A DNA stretch of 64,000 nt, from NCBI GenBank assembly GCA_943332615.1, contig CALQQB010000001.1, positions 171,855 to 235,854 on the forward strand, in the 5' to 3' direction. A program made the translations under genes and the position numbers. Below, one piece after another: positions 8,087-17,194 of this stretch (position 1 is the stretch's first letter; each line of letters starts with the position of its first letter). The notes under the pieces were generated by a model. That model made no database searches. It worked only from the letters and a program-made list of their open reading frames with translations, and was not told the origin of the DNA. The stretch comes from Phenylobacterium deserti (GTDB lineage Bacteria > Pseudomonadota > Alphaproteobacteria > Caulobacterales > Caulobacteraceae).

Positions 8087-9337
8087 TCAGGTCTCCATTC
8101 GTTCGAAGATGCCGATATGCGCGATGGCCTCCTCGACGCCCCAGAGCCCGCCGCCGTTTTCCTGCAGCGCGATGCGGGCACCCTCGACCTGGCGCGGCCC
8201 ACACTCTCCGCGAAGCTGACTCACCAATTCAAAGATCTGTCCGAGGCCGGTCGCCCCAATCGGGTGACCCTTGGATTCCAGGCCGCCCGACGGATTGATC
8301 GGTAGGCGGCCCCCAAGGGTCGTCTCACCGCGCTCGCTGGCAGGACCGCAGTCTCCAGGCGAGCACAGGCCGAGGTTCTCCATCTGGATCAGCTCGCCCA
8401 CCGCTGTCGCGTCATGCACCTCGGCGACGTCAACCGCCTCGGGTCCGATCCCGGCTTCCTCGTACGCGCGAAGGGCCGCCAGGCGCGTCACGTGGAGGTC
8501 GAGCGCCTCACTGCTCCGGGACGAGGCCGAACGCATCACGCTCGCCCGGACGCGCACGGCCCGCTCGCGGGCCAACCCCAGCCGCGCCAGGCCCTCGCTG
8601 TTGCAGAGCACGGCTGCAGCCGCGCCGTCGGAGATCGGCGCGCACATCGGAAGGGTGAACGGGTAGGTAATCGGGGCGCTTGCCAGGACCTCGTCGATGG
8701 TCATCGCCGTTCGATACTGCGCGCGAGAATTGTGGACGGCGTGCGTATGATTCTTGGCCGACACGGCGGCGATCTGTCGCTGGGTCACGCCGTGGCGGCG
8801 CATCAGTTGGCGGCCGAGCCCCGCGTAGACGTCCATAAACAGGCTATAGGGTCGTTCGGAGGTGGAGCCGGGAGGCGCCTCCACGCCGTCGCCAAGCGCC
8901 ACCAGCCGGCGGAGGTTCTCATCGACGGTCTCCAGGTCCCAACCGGAGTCGAAAACCGAGAACATCTTGGCCTTGTCGGGCGTGAACATCTTTTCCACCC
9001 CCACGGCGAGGGCGACGCATGCCATGCCTGCGCGAAGCTGCGAGACCGCCTGGTGGAAGGCGGTCGAGGCGGTTGCGCAGGCGTTCTCCACGTTGTGGAT
9101 GGGCGTCCCGTCGAACCCGAGCGGCAAGAGCGCGATCTGGCCTCTAATGAATAGCTGCCCCTGCATGAAGCCCTGCACGCTGTTGCCGAAGAACGCCACA
9201 TCGACCGCATCCGCACGGCAGCTGGCGTCCGCCAGGGCCTCGCCCACGGCCGAGGCGGTGAGTTGCTTCACCGACTGGTCGAGATGGCGGCCGAAGGGTG
9301 TCATGCCCACGCCGACAATGAAGACGTCATCCATCAC
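8087..9337 (-). CDS. Thiolase-family protein (SCP-x/acetyl-CoA acetyltransferase-like)
   Basis: A 416-residue cytosolic thiolase. The acyl-accepting cysteine is seen in NVENACATAS (Cys87). The second active-site region is the conserved HPIGATG in the stretch [17 protein letters not shown], and the C-terminal GGG loop is QENGGGLWG, where a Cys of classical thiolases is replaced. This pattern is typical of the SCP-2/SCP-x-like thiolases used in sterol side-chain and aromatic-acyl degradation, which split a 3-ketoacyl-CoA with CoA. It is the last gene of a three-gene operon with an SDR (24 bp upstream) and an enoyl-CoA hydratase. About 73 residues of a paralog's C-terminus survive at 50068-50289. 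Confidence 0.9.
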   Translation of the reverse strand: MMDDVFIVGVGMTPFGRHLDQSVKQLTASAVGEALADASCRADAVDVAFFGNSVQGFMQGQLFIRGQIALLPLGFDGTPIHNVENACATASTAFHQAVSQLRAGMACVALAVGVEKMFTPDKAKMFSVFDSGWDLETVDENLRRLVALGDGVEAPPGSTSERPYSLFMDVYAGLGRQLMRRHGVTQRQIAAVSAKNHTHAVHNSRAQYRTAMTIDEVLASAPITYPFTLPMCAPISDGAAAAVLCNSEGLARLGLARERAVRVRASVMRSASSRSSEALDLHVTRLAALRAYEEAGIGPEAVDVAEVHDATAVGELIQMENLGLCSPGDCGPASERGETTLGGRLPINPSGGLESKGHPIGATGLGQIFELVSQLRGECGPRQVEGARIALQENGGGLWGVEEAIAHIGIFERMET

Positions 9338-9361
9338 GGGCTCCGAGTCAGAGGGGGCGGA

Positions 9362-10153
9362 TCAGCTGGAGACCGCATAGCCGCCGTTCACAGGGTAGGT
9401 CTGGGCCGTGATCCACGCGCTGGCGTTGCTGGCCAGGAAGAGGATCAGATTGGCGGCGTCCGACGGTTCGCCCAACCGGCCCAGGGGGTATTGGCGGGTA
9501 ATCCGCTTTACGACCTCCTCATCCTGCAGCAGGGCCGCCACGCCGGGCGTGCGGACCGAACTCAGGGCCACGGCGTTGACGCGGATGCGATGGCGGCCGA
9601 GCTCCTTGGCCAGCGCCCGTGAGAAGCCAGAGGCGGCGGCCTTGGCGCCGGAGTAGACCGCTAGGCGCGGCTCGCCGACGCGGCCTGCGTCGGAGATGAC
9701 GTTGACGATGCTGCCGCCAGCTTGGCGCTGCAGGATCAGGGGCACGGCGATCCGGCAGACGTTCAGCACCCCATAGAGATTGACGTTCAACCAGTTCGCC
9801 CAATCGGCCGGACCCGTCTCCCAGAACACCGGCAGCTTGCTGAGGTCGTCCTGCGGCCCGGCGTTGCCGGCGTTGTTAACCACGATGTCGAGGCCTCCGG
9901 CGTGGGTCACGGCGTCCGTCAGCCAGCGCTCGACGTCCTCGAAGCGGGTGACGTCTCCCGGTGCCGCCACGGCCTTGCCGCCGAGCGCCTCGATCTCCGC
10001 GCAGACCGCTCGTGCGCGGTCGTCGAAGTAGTCGTTGACGATAACGCAGTCACAGCCGTGCGCCGCGAGGTCCAGGGCGACCTGCCGCCCGACCCCCTGA
10101 CCCGCGCCAGTGACCAGGGCCACGCGTCCGTTTAGGCAGAGGATGTCTTCCAA
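9362..10153 (-). CDS. SDR-family oxidoreductase (3-hydroxyacyl-CoA dehydrogenase-like)
   Basis: A 263-residue classical SDR with all expected signatures: TGAGQGVGR at residues 15-23 (cofactor loop), NNAGNAGP (fold motif), a catalytic Ser in VISDAGR, YSGAK as the YxxxK pair, and a C-terminal VNGGYAVSS. It sits between the enoyl-CoA hydratase (46 bp upstream) and the thiolase (24 bp downstream), so it most likely oxidises a 3-hydroxyacyl-CoA to the 3-ketoacyl-CoA that the thiolase cleaves. This role comes from context, not from specificity residues. Confidence 0.88.
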   Translation of the reverse strand: MEDILCLNGRVALVTGAGQGVGRQVALDLAAHGCDCVIVNDYFDDRARAVCAEIEALGGKAVAAPGDVTRFEDVERWLTDAVTHAGGLDIVVNNAGNAGPQDDLSKLPVFWETGPADWANWLNVNLYGVLNVCRIAVPLILQRQAGGSIVNVISDAGRVGEPRLAVYSGAKAAASGFSRALAKELGRHRIRVNAVALSSVRTPGVAALLQDEEVVKRITRQYPLGRLGEPSDAANLILFLASNASAWITAQTYPVNGGYAVSS

Positions 10154-10199
10154 CTCAGTTCACTCGTTTGGGGTTGATGGTTCGCGGCCGTGAGCGCGC

Positions 10200-10979
10200 T
10201 CATCGGCCTGTGAAGACCGGCGTCTGCTTTTCGGCGAAGGCGCGCATTCCGATCTGAAAATCCTCGGACCGCAGATGCTCGCGCAGCATGTCCTGTTCGT
10301 GGAGCAGCGCATCGTCGAGCGGCTTGTCGGCGGTCGTGCGCGCCACCGCCTTCATGCGCCGCAGCACGCCGGGGCTCTTGGCGGCCATGTGACGAGCCAG
10401 CTCGAGGGCCGCGTCGGCCACCTTGTCGGCAGGGTGAATCTCGCTGATCAGTCCCAGGTCGTAGAGCCGGCTCGCCGGCAGGGACTTGCCCGTGAGCAGA
10501 AGATAGAGCGCGGTCTGCGCCGGCAGCCGTCGCGGCAGCACGGCCGAGCCCCCCGCGCCCGGGAAGGCGGCGAAGTTCGCGTGGGCGTCGCCGATGCGGG
10601 CGGTGTCGGCTGCGATGATCACGTCCGCACACAGGGCGAGCTCCAGGCCGCCTGCGAGCGTGAGGCCGTTCAGCGCCGCGATCACCGGCATGGCAAGGCC
10701 ACGCACCCGCGCCATCAGGTCGCTGGCGCGCGCCAGGAAGTCGCGTTCACCAGCGGGGGGCGACAAGAGGGCGTCCTTGAGGTCCGCGCCCGCGCAGAAC
10801 GCCTGGCCGGCGCCCGTGATCAGGACCACGCGGACGTCTTCGCGCGCGGCCATGGCGTCGAGGGCGGCCTCGAACGCCGCGACCATCGGCATGTTGAGGG
10901 CGTTCATCGCGGCCGGACGGTTGAGTGTGAGGCGGGCGATTGGGCCCACTTGCTCGCAGATCAGGACGTCGTCTTCCAT
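10200..10979 (-). CDS. Enoyl-CoA hydratase/isomerase-family protein
   Basis: A crotonase-fold protein of about 259 residues, cytosolic. The ATG at 10979 is preferred because the family N-terminus (LICEQVGPIARLTLNRPAAMNALN) follows at once; the upstream open frame to 11111 encodes an arginine-rich stretch. The oxyanion-hole segments are CAGADLKDAL and LNGLTLAGGLELALCADV, and a glutamate is present in the second, as expected for hydration of 2-enoyl-CoA. It is the first gene of the hydratase-SDR-thiolase operon and is divergent from the LysR gene, so control by that regulator is plausible. Confidence 0.9.
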   Translation of the reverse strand: MEDDVLICEQVGPIARLTLNRPAAMNALNMPMVAAFEAALDAMAAREDVRVVLITGAGQAFCAGADLKDALLSPPAGERDFLARASDLMARVRGLAMPVIAALNGLTLAGGLELALCADVIIAADTARIGDAHANFAAFPGAGGSAVLPRRLPAQTALYLLLTGKSLPASRLYDLGLISEIHPADKVADAALELARHMAAKSPGVLRRMKAVARTTADKPLDDALLHEQDMLREHLRSEDFQIGMRAFAEKQTPVFTGR

Positions 10980-11189
10980 TCCACACTTCCAAGGGCGTGC
11001 GCGCTGGCGGCCGGGGCCGCCCGCGAAACGCCGATCGCGACGCCGTGCCCCGCGGTGGACCCTAGCGACGGGGTGTTCGCGTCGCACATGATCTGTGTGG
11101 GGATGCGCCATCAGGAAACCTCATGCCGTGGCGCTCGGGCGGCGCTAGTGTCACGGTCCGACAACAAAATCGCGGGTGGGGGACACGGC
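10980..11189. promoter_or_regulatory. Divergent promoter region between hydratase and LysR genes
   Basis: This 210-bp spacer separates the - strand catabolic operon from the + strand LysR regulator, the usual layout for LysR autoregulation. A short inverted repeat CACA-TGATC-TGTG lies at about 11086-11098. No convincing -35/-10 pair was identified by eye. Confidence 0.4.
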
Positions 11190-12128
11190 TTGACGTTTCG
11201 CGGATCTCTGCAGGACATCCGCCTGTTCGTGGCGGCTTATGAGGAACGTTCCTTCACCGCCGCTGCGGCTCGCCAGAACACGACGCAGTCGGGCGTGTCG
11301 CATCACATGCGCCAGCTCGAGACCCTGCTCGGCGTCCAGCTCTTTGTCCGCGACAAGCTCGGCGTGACGGCCACGCCGGCCGCTGACGAGTTCTATGTCC
11401 GGTCGGTCGAGATCCTGCGCCGCACCGATGACGCGGCGAACCGCGTCGCACAGTACGCCAAGGGCTACCAGGGACGGTTCACGGTCGGGATCATCCCGGC
11501 CGTGACGCGACGCCTCTCCGCGCCGACGCTGCTGAGGTTCGCCGAAGCCCACCCGCACGTGCGGGTGCGGCTCGTCGAGAGCGTCAGCCGCCTGCCCCAG
11601 ATGATCCTGTCGGAGGACATAGACTTCGCAATCGGGGCTCTGACCGCGGGCGTCGCCGGAGTGCGCGAGCGCGTCCTGATGACGGGGCCAGAGTGCATCA
11701 TCTCCCGCGCGCCGACCGGAGGCGACGCCTCGATCGTGGCGCCCCTCCCGAAGGGAAACGTCAACCTGATCTGGCCGACGCTCACGGACGAGCGGCACGC
11801 TGCGATCAAGGCGTCGCTCGAAGCCAATGGGGTCCTGCTGGAGTCAGAGCTCGAGGTGCGTTCGGCCTTCGCGGCCCTCGACCTGGTCAGCCGCAGCGAC
11901 TGGCGGATGGCGGTGCCCTGCCTGAGTATCGACCCCATTGCCGACAAGGGCGCCTTCACGGTGTCTCCCCTGCGCCAGCCGGCGGTCAGCTTCCCCCTCG
12001 TCCTGCTCGAGCCCGCCACGCGGGCGCTCGCGCCGGAGGCCGAAGCGTTCGTCGAGGTCCTGACCCAGGTGGCGCGCGAAGCGAACGACGGATGGATGGA
12101 GCTGTTCGAAGCCGCCGATGTGCTGTGA
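11190..12128 (+). CDS. LysR-family transcriptional regulator
   Basis: A regulator of about 312 residues. The open frame extends far upstream (to 10275), but that part lies antisense to the hydratase gene. The TTG at 11190 is chosen because a GGGGGA ribosome site precedes it and the HTH begins directly after. The N-terminal winged helix is readable as LQDIRLFVAAYEERSFTAAAARQ, then SGVSHHMRQLETLLGVQLFVRD. The remaining 220 or so residues form the LysR co-inducer domain. It probably senses an intermediate of the neighbouring acyl-CoA pathway. Confidence 0.9.
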   Translation: MTFRGSLQDIRLFVAAYEERSFTAAAARQNTTQSGVSHHMRQLETLLGVQLFVRDKLGVTATPAADEFYVRSVEILRRTDDAANRVAQYAKGYQGRFTVGIIPAVTRRLSAPTLLRFAEAHPHVRVRLVESVSRLPQMILSEDIDFAIGALTAGVAGVRERVLMTGPECIISRAPTGGDASIVAPLPKGNVNLIWPTLTDERHAAIKASLEANGVLLESELEVRSAFAALDLVSRSDWRMAVPCLSIDPIADKGAFTVSPLRQPAVSFPLVLLEPATRALAPEAEAFVEVLTQVAREANDGWMELFEAADVL

Positions 12129-12222
12129 GGCGCCCACCCCCTGAGCGGTCTCGGTGGACGGCGCCGCGAGCCCGCCGCTGGCCAGTCATCCAGCCGACGG
12201 GCCTAAGCGATAGGTTGGTCGC

Positions 12223-13338
12223 CTATTTGGCGGTGACGCGGCTCACCCGCGTGTTCACGTTCTCCACCACGTAGACCGTGTCACGGTCCTTTGTGCAGGC
12301 GACGTTATGCAGGGCTGCGAAGGCGCCGGGCCGCCGCCCTTCCTCGCCGAACCAGCCCAGAACCTTTCCGTCGAGGGTCATCTTCACGAAGAGGTCCGCG
12401 TCGGTGGACCAGAGGACCGGATCAGGTCCCTTCGTGATGCAGATCGACACAGGCCAGAACGACAAATAGCGGCCGTCCTTGTCCTTCCGGTATCCGATGG
12501 CCTTGGGCATGAAGCCCTTCGGGCGTCGCGAGTCGACCTTGAACTCGCGAAGGTACTTTCCGTCGTTGTCAAAGACCTGGATGCGGTTGTTGCTGCGGTC
12601 GGCGACGTAGACGTTGTCGTTCGCGTCCACGGCGATCGCGTGCGGTGTCTGGAACTGCCCGGGGCCGGAACCCCTGGAACCCCACCGGGTGATGAACTCG
12701 CCGTACGTATTGAACTTGTGGACGTAGGCGTTGTCGTAGCCGTCGGAGACGAACAGGTTGCCCTTGGAGTCGAAGGCGATGTCGGTCGGCTCGGCGAAGC
12801 TGCCGACCTCGTCGCGCGCCAGGCCCAGCCGCCGACGCTCCCCGACAGCGCGTTGGGGCAGCCAGGCGTCCACGCTTTCCGGGCGCCGGCCGAGGGTCAG
12901 GAGCAGGCGTCCTGAGGGCGACCACTTCGAGACCAGGTGAGTGCCCGCGTCGACAATCCAGATGTTGTCCGCGGAATCCACGCGGACGGAATGGGCCCAT
13001 CCCATTACGTAGTTGTTCGGGCCGCCGATCTCTCGCACGTAGTTCCCGTTGGCGTCGAACTCATACAGCTGAGCCGATCTCCGGTCGGCGATGTCCCCCG
13101 CCTCGCCGGTACGGGTGTAGAGGTAGATGTGGCCCTTGCTGTTGACGGCCACGCCGGCGGGTTCGCCGATGTAGACGTTCTTCGGCATCTTCGCGTCGGT
13201 GATGACGGCGGTGGAGGTGAACGCGATCTTAGGAAGGGTGTCCAGGGTCGGGCCGCTGCTTCGGGAAACCGCCTCTTGCGATGACGCGCCGGCAGCGAGT
13301 GCTGACAGTACAAAGGCGGCCACAATGGTCCGTCGCAT
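12223..13338 (-). CDS. Secreted NHL-repeat beta-propeller protein
   Basis: A 371-residue protein with an N-terminal signal peptide (RRTIVAAFVLSALAAGASSQ) and NHL blades, for example AVNSKGHIYLYTR, GWAHSVRVDSADNIWIVD, FDSKGNLFVSDGYDNAYV and VADRSNNRIQVFDNDGKY. It would act in the periplasm. The start at 13338 has a GGGAGAG ribosome site. It follows the TonB-dependent receptor by 54 bp on the same strand, so the two are probably co-transcribed. Binding or lactone/lyase chemistry on the compound imported by the receptor would fit. Confidence 0.85.
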   Translation of the reverse strand: MRRTIVAAFVLSALAAGASSQEAVSRSSGPTLDTLPKIAFTSTAVITDAKMPKNVYIGEPAGVAVNSKGHIYLYTRTGEAGDIADRRSAQLYEFDANGNYVREIGGPNNYVMGWAHSVRVDSADNIWIVDAGTHLVSKWSPSGRLLLTLGRRPESVDAWLPQRAVGERRRLGLARDEVGSFAEPTDIAFDSKGNLFVSDGYDNAYVHKFNTYGEFITRWGSRGSGPGQFQTPHAIAVDANDNVYVADRSNNRIQVFDNDGKYLREFKVDSRRPKGFMPKAIGYRKDKDGRYLSFWPVSICITKGPDPVLWSTDADLFVKMTLDGKVLGWFGEEGRRPGAFAALHNVACTKDRDTVYVVENVNTRVSRVTAK

Positions 13339-13392
13339 TGTCGTTCTCTCCCGGTGTTCTTGTGATGGATGGCGCGTCGTCTGCCGGCGACG

Positions 13393-15582
13393 CTAGAAGG
13401 CGTAGTTCATCCCAACGCCATACGTTCTCGGATCGCTGAGCCCGCCGGCGGCGATCGTGCCGCTGACCCGGGCGATGAACGCGCCGTGCCGGTCGCCGGT
13501 CAGGTTGCGGCCGAAGACGTAAAGCTCCGGCCCGCTGTCCAGCTTCACCGCGACACGCGCGTCGACCTTCTCGAACCGGCCGGTGCTGAGCGCCGGCTCG
13601 TTCACCGTCGAGTAGAAGCTGTTCGATTCCCACGAGTAGCTGGCGGACAGTGAGAGGGTGGCGTCCCCGGTCACTACGGTCTGGTAGCTCAGGCTCGCGC
13701 CGCCCGACCATCTGGGCGCCTGATTGAGGCGGTTCCCGGACCGGTCCGCACGGCCCGCACCGCAGGTGGGGTCGCGCCCCTGAGGAAGCGACGCCAGGAA
13801 GGGCTGGCAGAAGTCGGTGTAAGTCGCCGAGAGATAGGTGAGGTGGCCGTCGAGCAGCAGACCGCGAACGGGCCTGACTGTGAGCGAGCCTTCCACGCCC
13901 TTGACGACGGCCGCCGCCGCGTTCTGAACGACCGTGACCCCGTTCACGTTGTTCCGGATCTGGATGTTCGAGTAGTCGTAGTAGAACGCCGCCGTATTCA
14001 GGGTGATCGTTCGGTTGGCGAAGTCGGCCTTCTCGCCGATCTCATAGGCCTTCAGGTCCTCGGCCTCGAACTCGTTGGGCGCAGCCGCCGCGCCGGGCGC
14101 GAAGTTGAATCCCGGCGCCTGGTAGCCTTTGCCGGCTTTGGCGTAGAGCAGGAGGCTCGCCGAGGGCTTGAAGTTGATCCCGATGCTGGGGGTTACCGTC
14201 TCGTCCTTGATCTTGCCGCGCGTCTTCAGCCCCGTGCGGCCGCGCGTATAGTCGACCAGCCAACCGCGTCGCTCGTTGTTGTAGCGCGCGCCGCCCACCA
14301 GGGTCAGGTTGGGGGTCACGTCATATTCGAGCTGCGTAAAGACGCCGTAGGCGTTCAGCGTGGTGGCGTCGAACGGGTTGTTGAACACCACCGGCGCGGA
14401 GGGGGCGCCCGAGAAGGCGGCGTAGGTTGCCTCGTCGCGATAGTAGCTGACGCCGGACGTCGCGCGGAACGACCCGCTACGGAAGACAGCTCGAAACTCC
14501 TGATAGATCGACTGGCTGGCGAAGTTTGTCGCCTGGAAGATCAACGGCGCGGCCGAGGCGTCGACATCGATGGCGTAGTAGCTCTTGAGCTCGCGGTAGC
14601 TGGAGATCGACGTCAGATCGAGCGCGGTGCTGACATGGTAGTCAGCGATCGTTGAGACGCCTGACGACTTGATGTTCAGTTTGATGCGACCGGCGGCGTC
14701 GAGCGACACGACATCCGGGTCCCCGAACCCGATATACGCGCCCGTCGCGGAGAGCACAGCTTTCGTGGCGGTGGCGCCGCCGATGATATGCGAGATGTCA
14801 CCCGTCAGGACGACGTCGAGGGCGTCATCCTGCGATTTGAACCGCAGCTTGCCGCGCAGGCCCCCTTGTTTGCGGCCCGGGAAACGCCTGCTGTCGACCG
14901 TGTTTAGCGCGTAGCCATCATGCTGTTCGAACGCGCCGGAAAGGCCCGCGGAGAACCCGCCGCCCAGCGGGCCGCTGACGGACCCAGCCGCGCGAACGGC
15001 GTCGAAGTTTGCGTAGGAGACGTCGAGATTGCCCCGGGTCACGTCGCCCGGCGAACGCGTGATGATGTTGACTGCGCCCGCCGTCGCGTTGCGGCCGTAG
15101 AGGATGCCCTGCGGCCCTCGCAGCACCTCGATGCGCTCGATGTCATTGAGCATCCAGAAGCCGGCGTCGGTGCGAGGCAGGTAGACGCCATCGAGGTAGA
15201 AAGCGGTCGCCTGACCGCTGCCGATGGGCACCGGCTGTCCGCTCACGCCGCGGATTGCGATCAAGGTCGCGGTGGACGTCCCGCCCGTGTTGCTAACCGT
15301 CAGCGAGGGAATGGCGCCCGAGAGGCCGGAAATATCCTGTGTCCCGTGCTGCGCCAGGGCTTCCGGGCTGATCGCGGAGATCGAGATCGGCACGTCCTGT
15401 AGCCGCTCGGCCCGCCGTTGGGCGGTCACCACGACCTCCTCGACGGATGGGGCGGACACCTTCGGCTCCTCCGCAGACGGCTGCGCGACCGCGCGCGGCG
15501 CCGCCGCCGCAAGTCCGACAAAGGCAGCTCCCCCGCACAGCCAAGTCAAGGATGCGCGCTTGGCGAAACCATCCATGTTCAC
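13393..15582 (-). CDS. TonB-dependent receptor
   Basis: A 729-residue outer-membrane receptor, complete. The signal peptide covers about the first 34 residues (ending VAQ). A TonB-box/plug start is visible as VEEVVVTAQRRAERLQDVPI. The plug domain includes IRGVSGQPVP and LRGPQGILYGRNATAGAVN, and the barrel ends with YGVGMNYAF, the terminal aromatic residue needed for insertion. The sequence is of the receptor branch common in sphingomonads and caulobacters, which import organic substrates as well as iron complexes. The start has a GGGGGTGA ribosome site. It is transcribed with the secreted propeller downstream. Confidence 0.93.
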   Translation of the reverse strand: MNMDGFAKRASLTWLCGGAAFVGLAAAAPRAVAQPSAEEPKVSAPSVEEVVVTAQRRAERLQDVPISISAISPEALAQHGTQDISGLSGAIPSLTVSNTGGTSTATLIAIRGVSGQPVPIGSGQATAFYLDGVYLPRTDAGFWMLNDIERIEVLRGPQGILYGRNATAGAVNIITRSPGDVTRGNLDVSYANFDAVRAAGSVSGPLGGGFSAGLSGAFEQHDGYALNTVDSRRFPGRKQGGLRGKLRFKSQDDALDVVLTGDISHIIGGATATKAVLSATGAYIGFGDPDVVSLDAAGRIKLNIKSSGVSTIADYHVSTALDLTSISSYRELKSYYAIDVDASAAPLIFQATNFASQSIYQEFRAVFRSGSFRATSGVSYYRDEATYAAFSGAPSAPVVFNNPFDATTLNAYGVFTQLEYDVTPNLTLVGGARYNNERRGWLVDYTRGRTGLKTRGKIKDETVTPSIGINFKPSASLLLYAKAGKGYQAPGFNFAPGAAAAPNEFEAEDLKAYEIGEKADFANRTITLNTAAFYYDYSNIQIRNNVNGVTVVQNAAAAVVKGVEGSLTVRPVRGLLLDGHLTYLSATYTDFCQPFLASLPQGRDPTCGAGRADRSGNRLNQAPRWSGGASLSYQTVVTGDATLSLSASYSWESNSFYSTVNEPALSTGRFEKVDARVAVKLDSGPELYVFGRNLTGDRHGAFIARVSGTIAAGGLSDPRTYGVGMNYAF

Positions 15583-15961
15583 CCCCCCCTGGTTCGGCTT
15601 TCGTGCCGTTGGCGGGGAACTTCCTGGACGCCTCTCAGCCTGACAAATGACCTGAATCGCTGTGCCAGATCAGAAAATCGCATGGCTGAACGCTGGGGGT
15701 CGCCGAGGGCGCGGCGCGATCATGAAGGCCGCGACGGCGGCCGCTGTCGATCCTATAGGTCGTGGTCTTGACGGCCCGGTGACCGCTCTCGTCCCTGCGC
15801 CGGGGCATCCTCGCCATACAGTTCTCCGATGGAGGACGCTCAAACTGATCATGAGCCTGGCGGGGGCGCGCGCTGTACCTTTCGATCGGCCGAGTGGAGT
15901 GAGGCGGGGATCTACCGCGCGCTCACCATCTCGCTGCCGGCCGCCGACCGTTGAGGAGTCT
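15583..15961. other. Intergenic region between receptor and acyl-CoA dehydrogenase
   Basis: This 379-bp stretch separates the divergent TonB receptor and acyl-CoA dehydrogenase genes and must hold both promoters. An open frame continues upstream of the dehydrogenase but has no domain-like sequence. I see no strong palindrome or confident promoter. Confidence 0.4.
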
Positions 15962-17122
15962 GTGTTGGGCCACGTCTTCCGAACCGAAACGCAGCAGCTC
16001 GCGGTCGATGCGCTTCGCCGCTACCTGCAGGCCGAGGTCGAGTCGCTCTACAATCGGGACTACCGAGACCGGCTTGTGCCCAAGGACGTGCTGGGGCCCA
16101 TCATGCGGCGGCTGTCGGAATTCGGTCTGGTCTGCGGTCTCGTCGGAGAGGCCGACGGCGGGCTCGGCCTCGATTGGCCGACGGCCCTGATGCTCTTCGA
16201 GGAGGTCGCCGCCACCTCGCCCGACCTTTCTGTCCCAGTGGCGATCAACACCTTCGGCGCGCACCTCCTGGAGAAGGTCGCGCCTGAGCCCCTGAAGGCG
16301 CGCTATCTTCCGGGCCTCGTCCGAGGCGAGACCTTCGTGTCCATAGCCGTCTCCGAGCCAGGCGCGGGGTCCAATCCGGCGGAAATCCGCGCCACGGCGC
16401 GCCGCGACGGCGACGGGTGGATTCTCAACGGCGAAAAGACCTGGATCAGCAACGGGACCTATTCGGACTTCCTGATCTGCACCTGCCGGACCGGCGATGA
16501 TCCTCGCCGCGGCCTGACGCATTTCCTCCTGGACCGGGAGGCCCATCCCTACGAGGTCCTGGAGATCGCGAAGGTGGGCTACACGAGCCAGTCGACCACC
16601 CAGATCTTCCTCGACGATGTGCGGGTGCCCGGCGAGAATATGGTGGGGCCCGAGGGCGGCGCGCTGCGCAACACCCTTTCCCTTTTTGAGTCCTCGCGCG
16701 TGTTTGTCGCCGCCCAGGGTGTCGGCATCGCGCGACGGGCGCTCGAGGAGGCGCTGCGTTACACCGGAGAGCGGCGACAGCACGGCAAGGTGATCGCCGG
16801 CCACCAGCTCGTCGCCGCGATGCTCGCGGAAATGGCGGTGAACGTCGATGCTGCGCGGCTGCTCACCCTGCGCGCCGCTGAGATGATCGGCGCGGGCCTA
16901 CCGGCCGAGATGGAGGCGGCGATGGCCAAGTACCACGCCGCGGAGGCGGCGGTGACTGTCTCGCGGCAAGCCGTCCAGCTGCACGGCGGCAACGGCATCA
17001 GCCGGGAGTTCCTGGTGGAGAAGCTGGCACGCGATGCGCTGCTTGTGCCGATCTACGAGGGCACCACGCAGATACAGCAACTCATCATCGCCCGCGCCCT
17101 GACCGGGGTCGCCGCATTCTGA
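15962..17122 (+). CDS. Acyl-CoA dehydrogenase
   Basis: A flavoenzyme of about 386 residues that oxidises an acyl-CoA to a 2-enoyl-CoA. GAGGAG lies 3 bases before a GTG at 15962 and 6 before a TTG at 15965; either may be the start, while the longer open frame to 15662 is unlikely. Family motifs are IAVSEPGAGSNPAEI (flavin contact), GEKTWISNGTYSDF and QLHGGNGISREF. The catalytic Glu is in VPIYEGTTQIQQL near the C-terminus, as in the short-chain and medium-chain enzymes. It is followed after 72 bp by an F420-type LLM oxidoreductase in the same direction. Confidence 0.9.
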   Translation: MLGHVFRTETQQLAVDALRRYLQAEVESLYNRDYRDRLVPKDVLGPIMRRLSEFGLVCGLVGEADGGLGLDWPTALMLFEEVAATSPDLSVPVAINTFGAHLLEKVAPEPLKARYLPGLVRGETFVSIAVSEPGAGSNPAEIRATARRDGDGWILNGEKTWISNGTYSDFLICTCRTGDDPRRGLTHFLLDREAHPYEVLEIAKVGYTSQSTTQIFLDDVRVPGENMVGPEGGALRNTLSLFESSRVFVAAQGVGIARRALEEALRYTGERRQHGKVIAGHQLVAAMLAEMAVNVDAARLLTLRAAEMIGAGLPAEMEAAMAKYHAAEAAVTVSRQAVQLHGGNGISREFLVEKLARDALLVPIYEGTTQIQQLIIARALTGVAAF

Positions 17123-17194
17123 CCCCGGCCGTCATTGGACCCAACCCTTGCGACACCGTCCCAGCGGACGGCGCACGTCCTTCAGGAACCTTCT

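Noticed and set aside
10275..11189. 305-residue N-terminal extension of the LysR frame
   Set aside because: It is antisense to the hydratase gene and shows no domain; the HTH starts right after the TTG at 11190.
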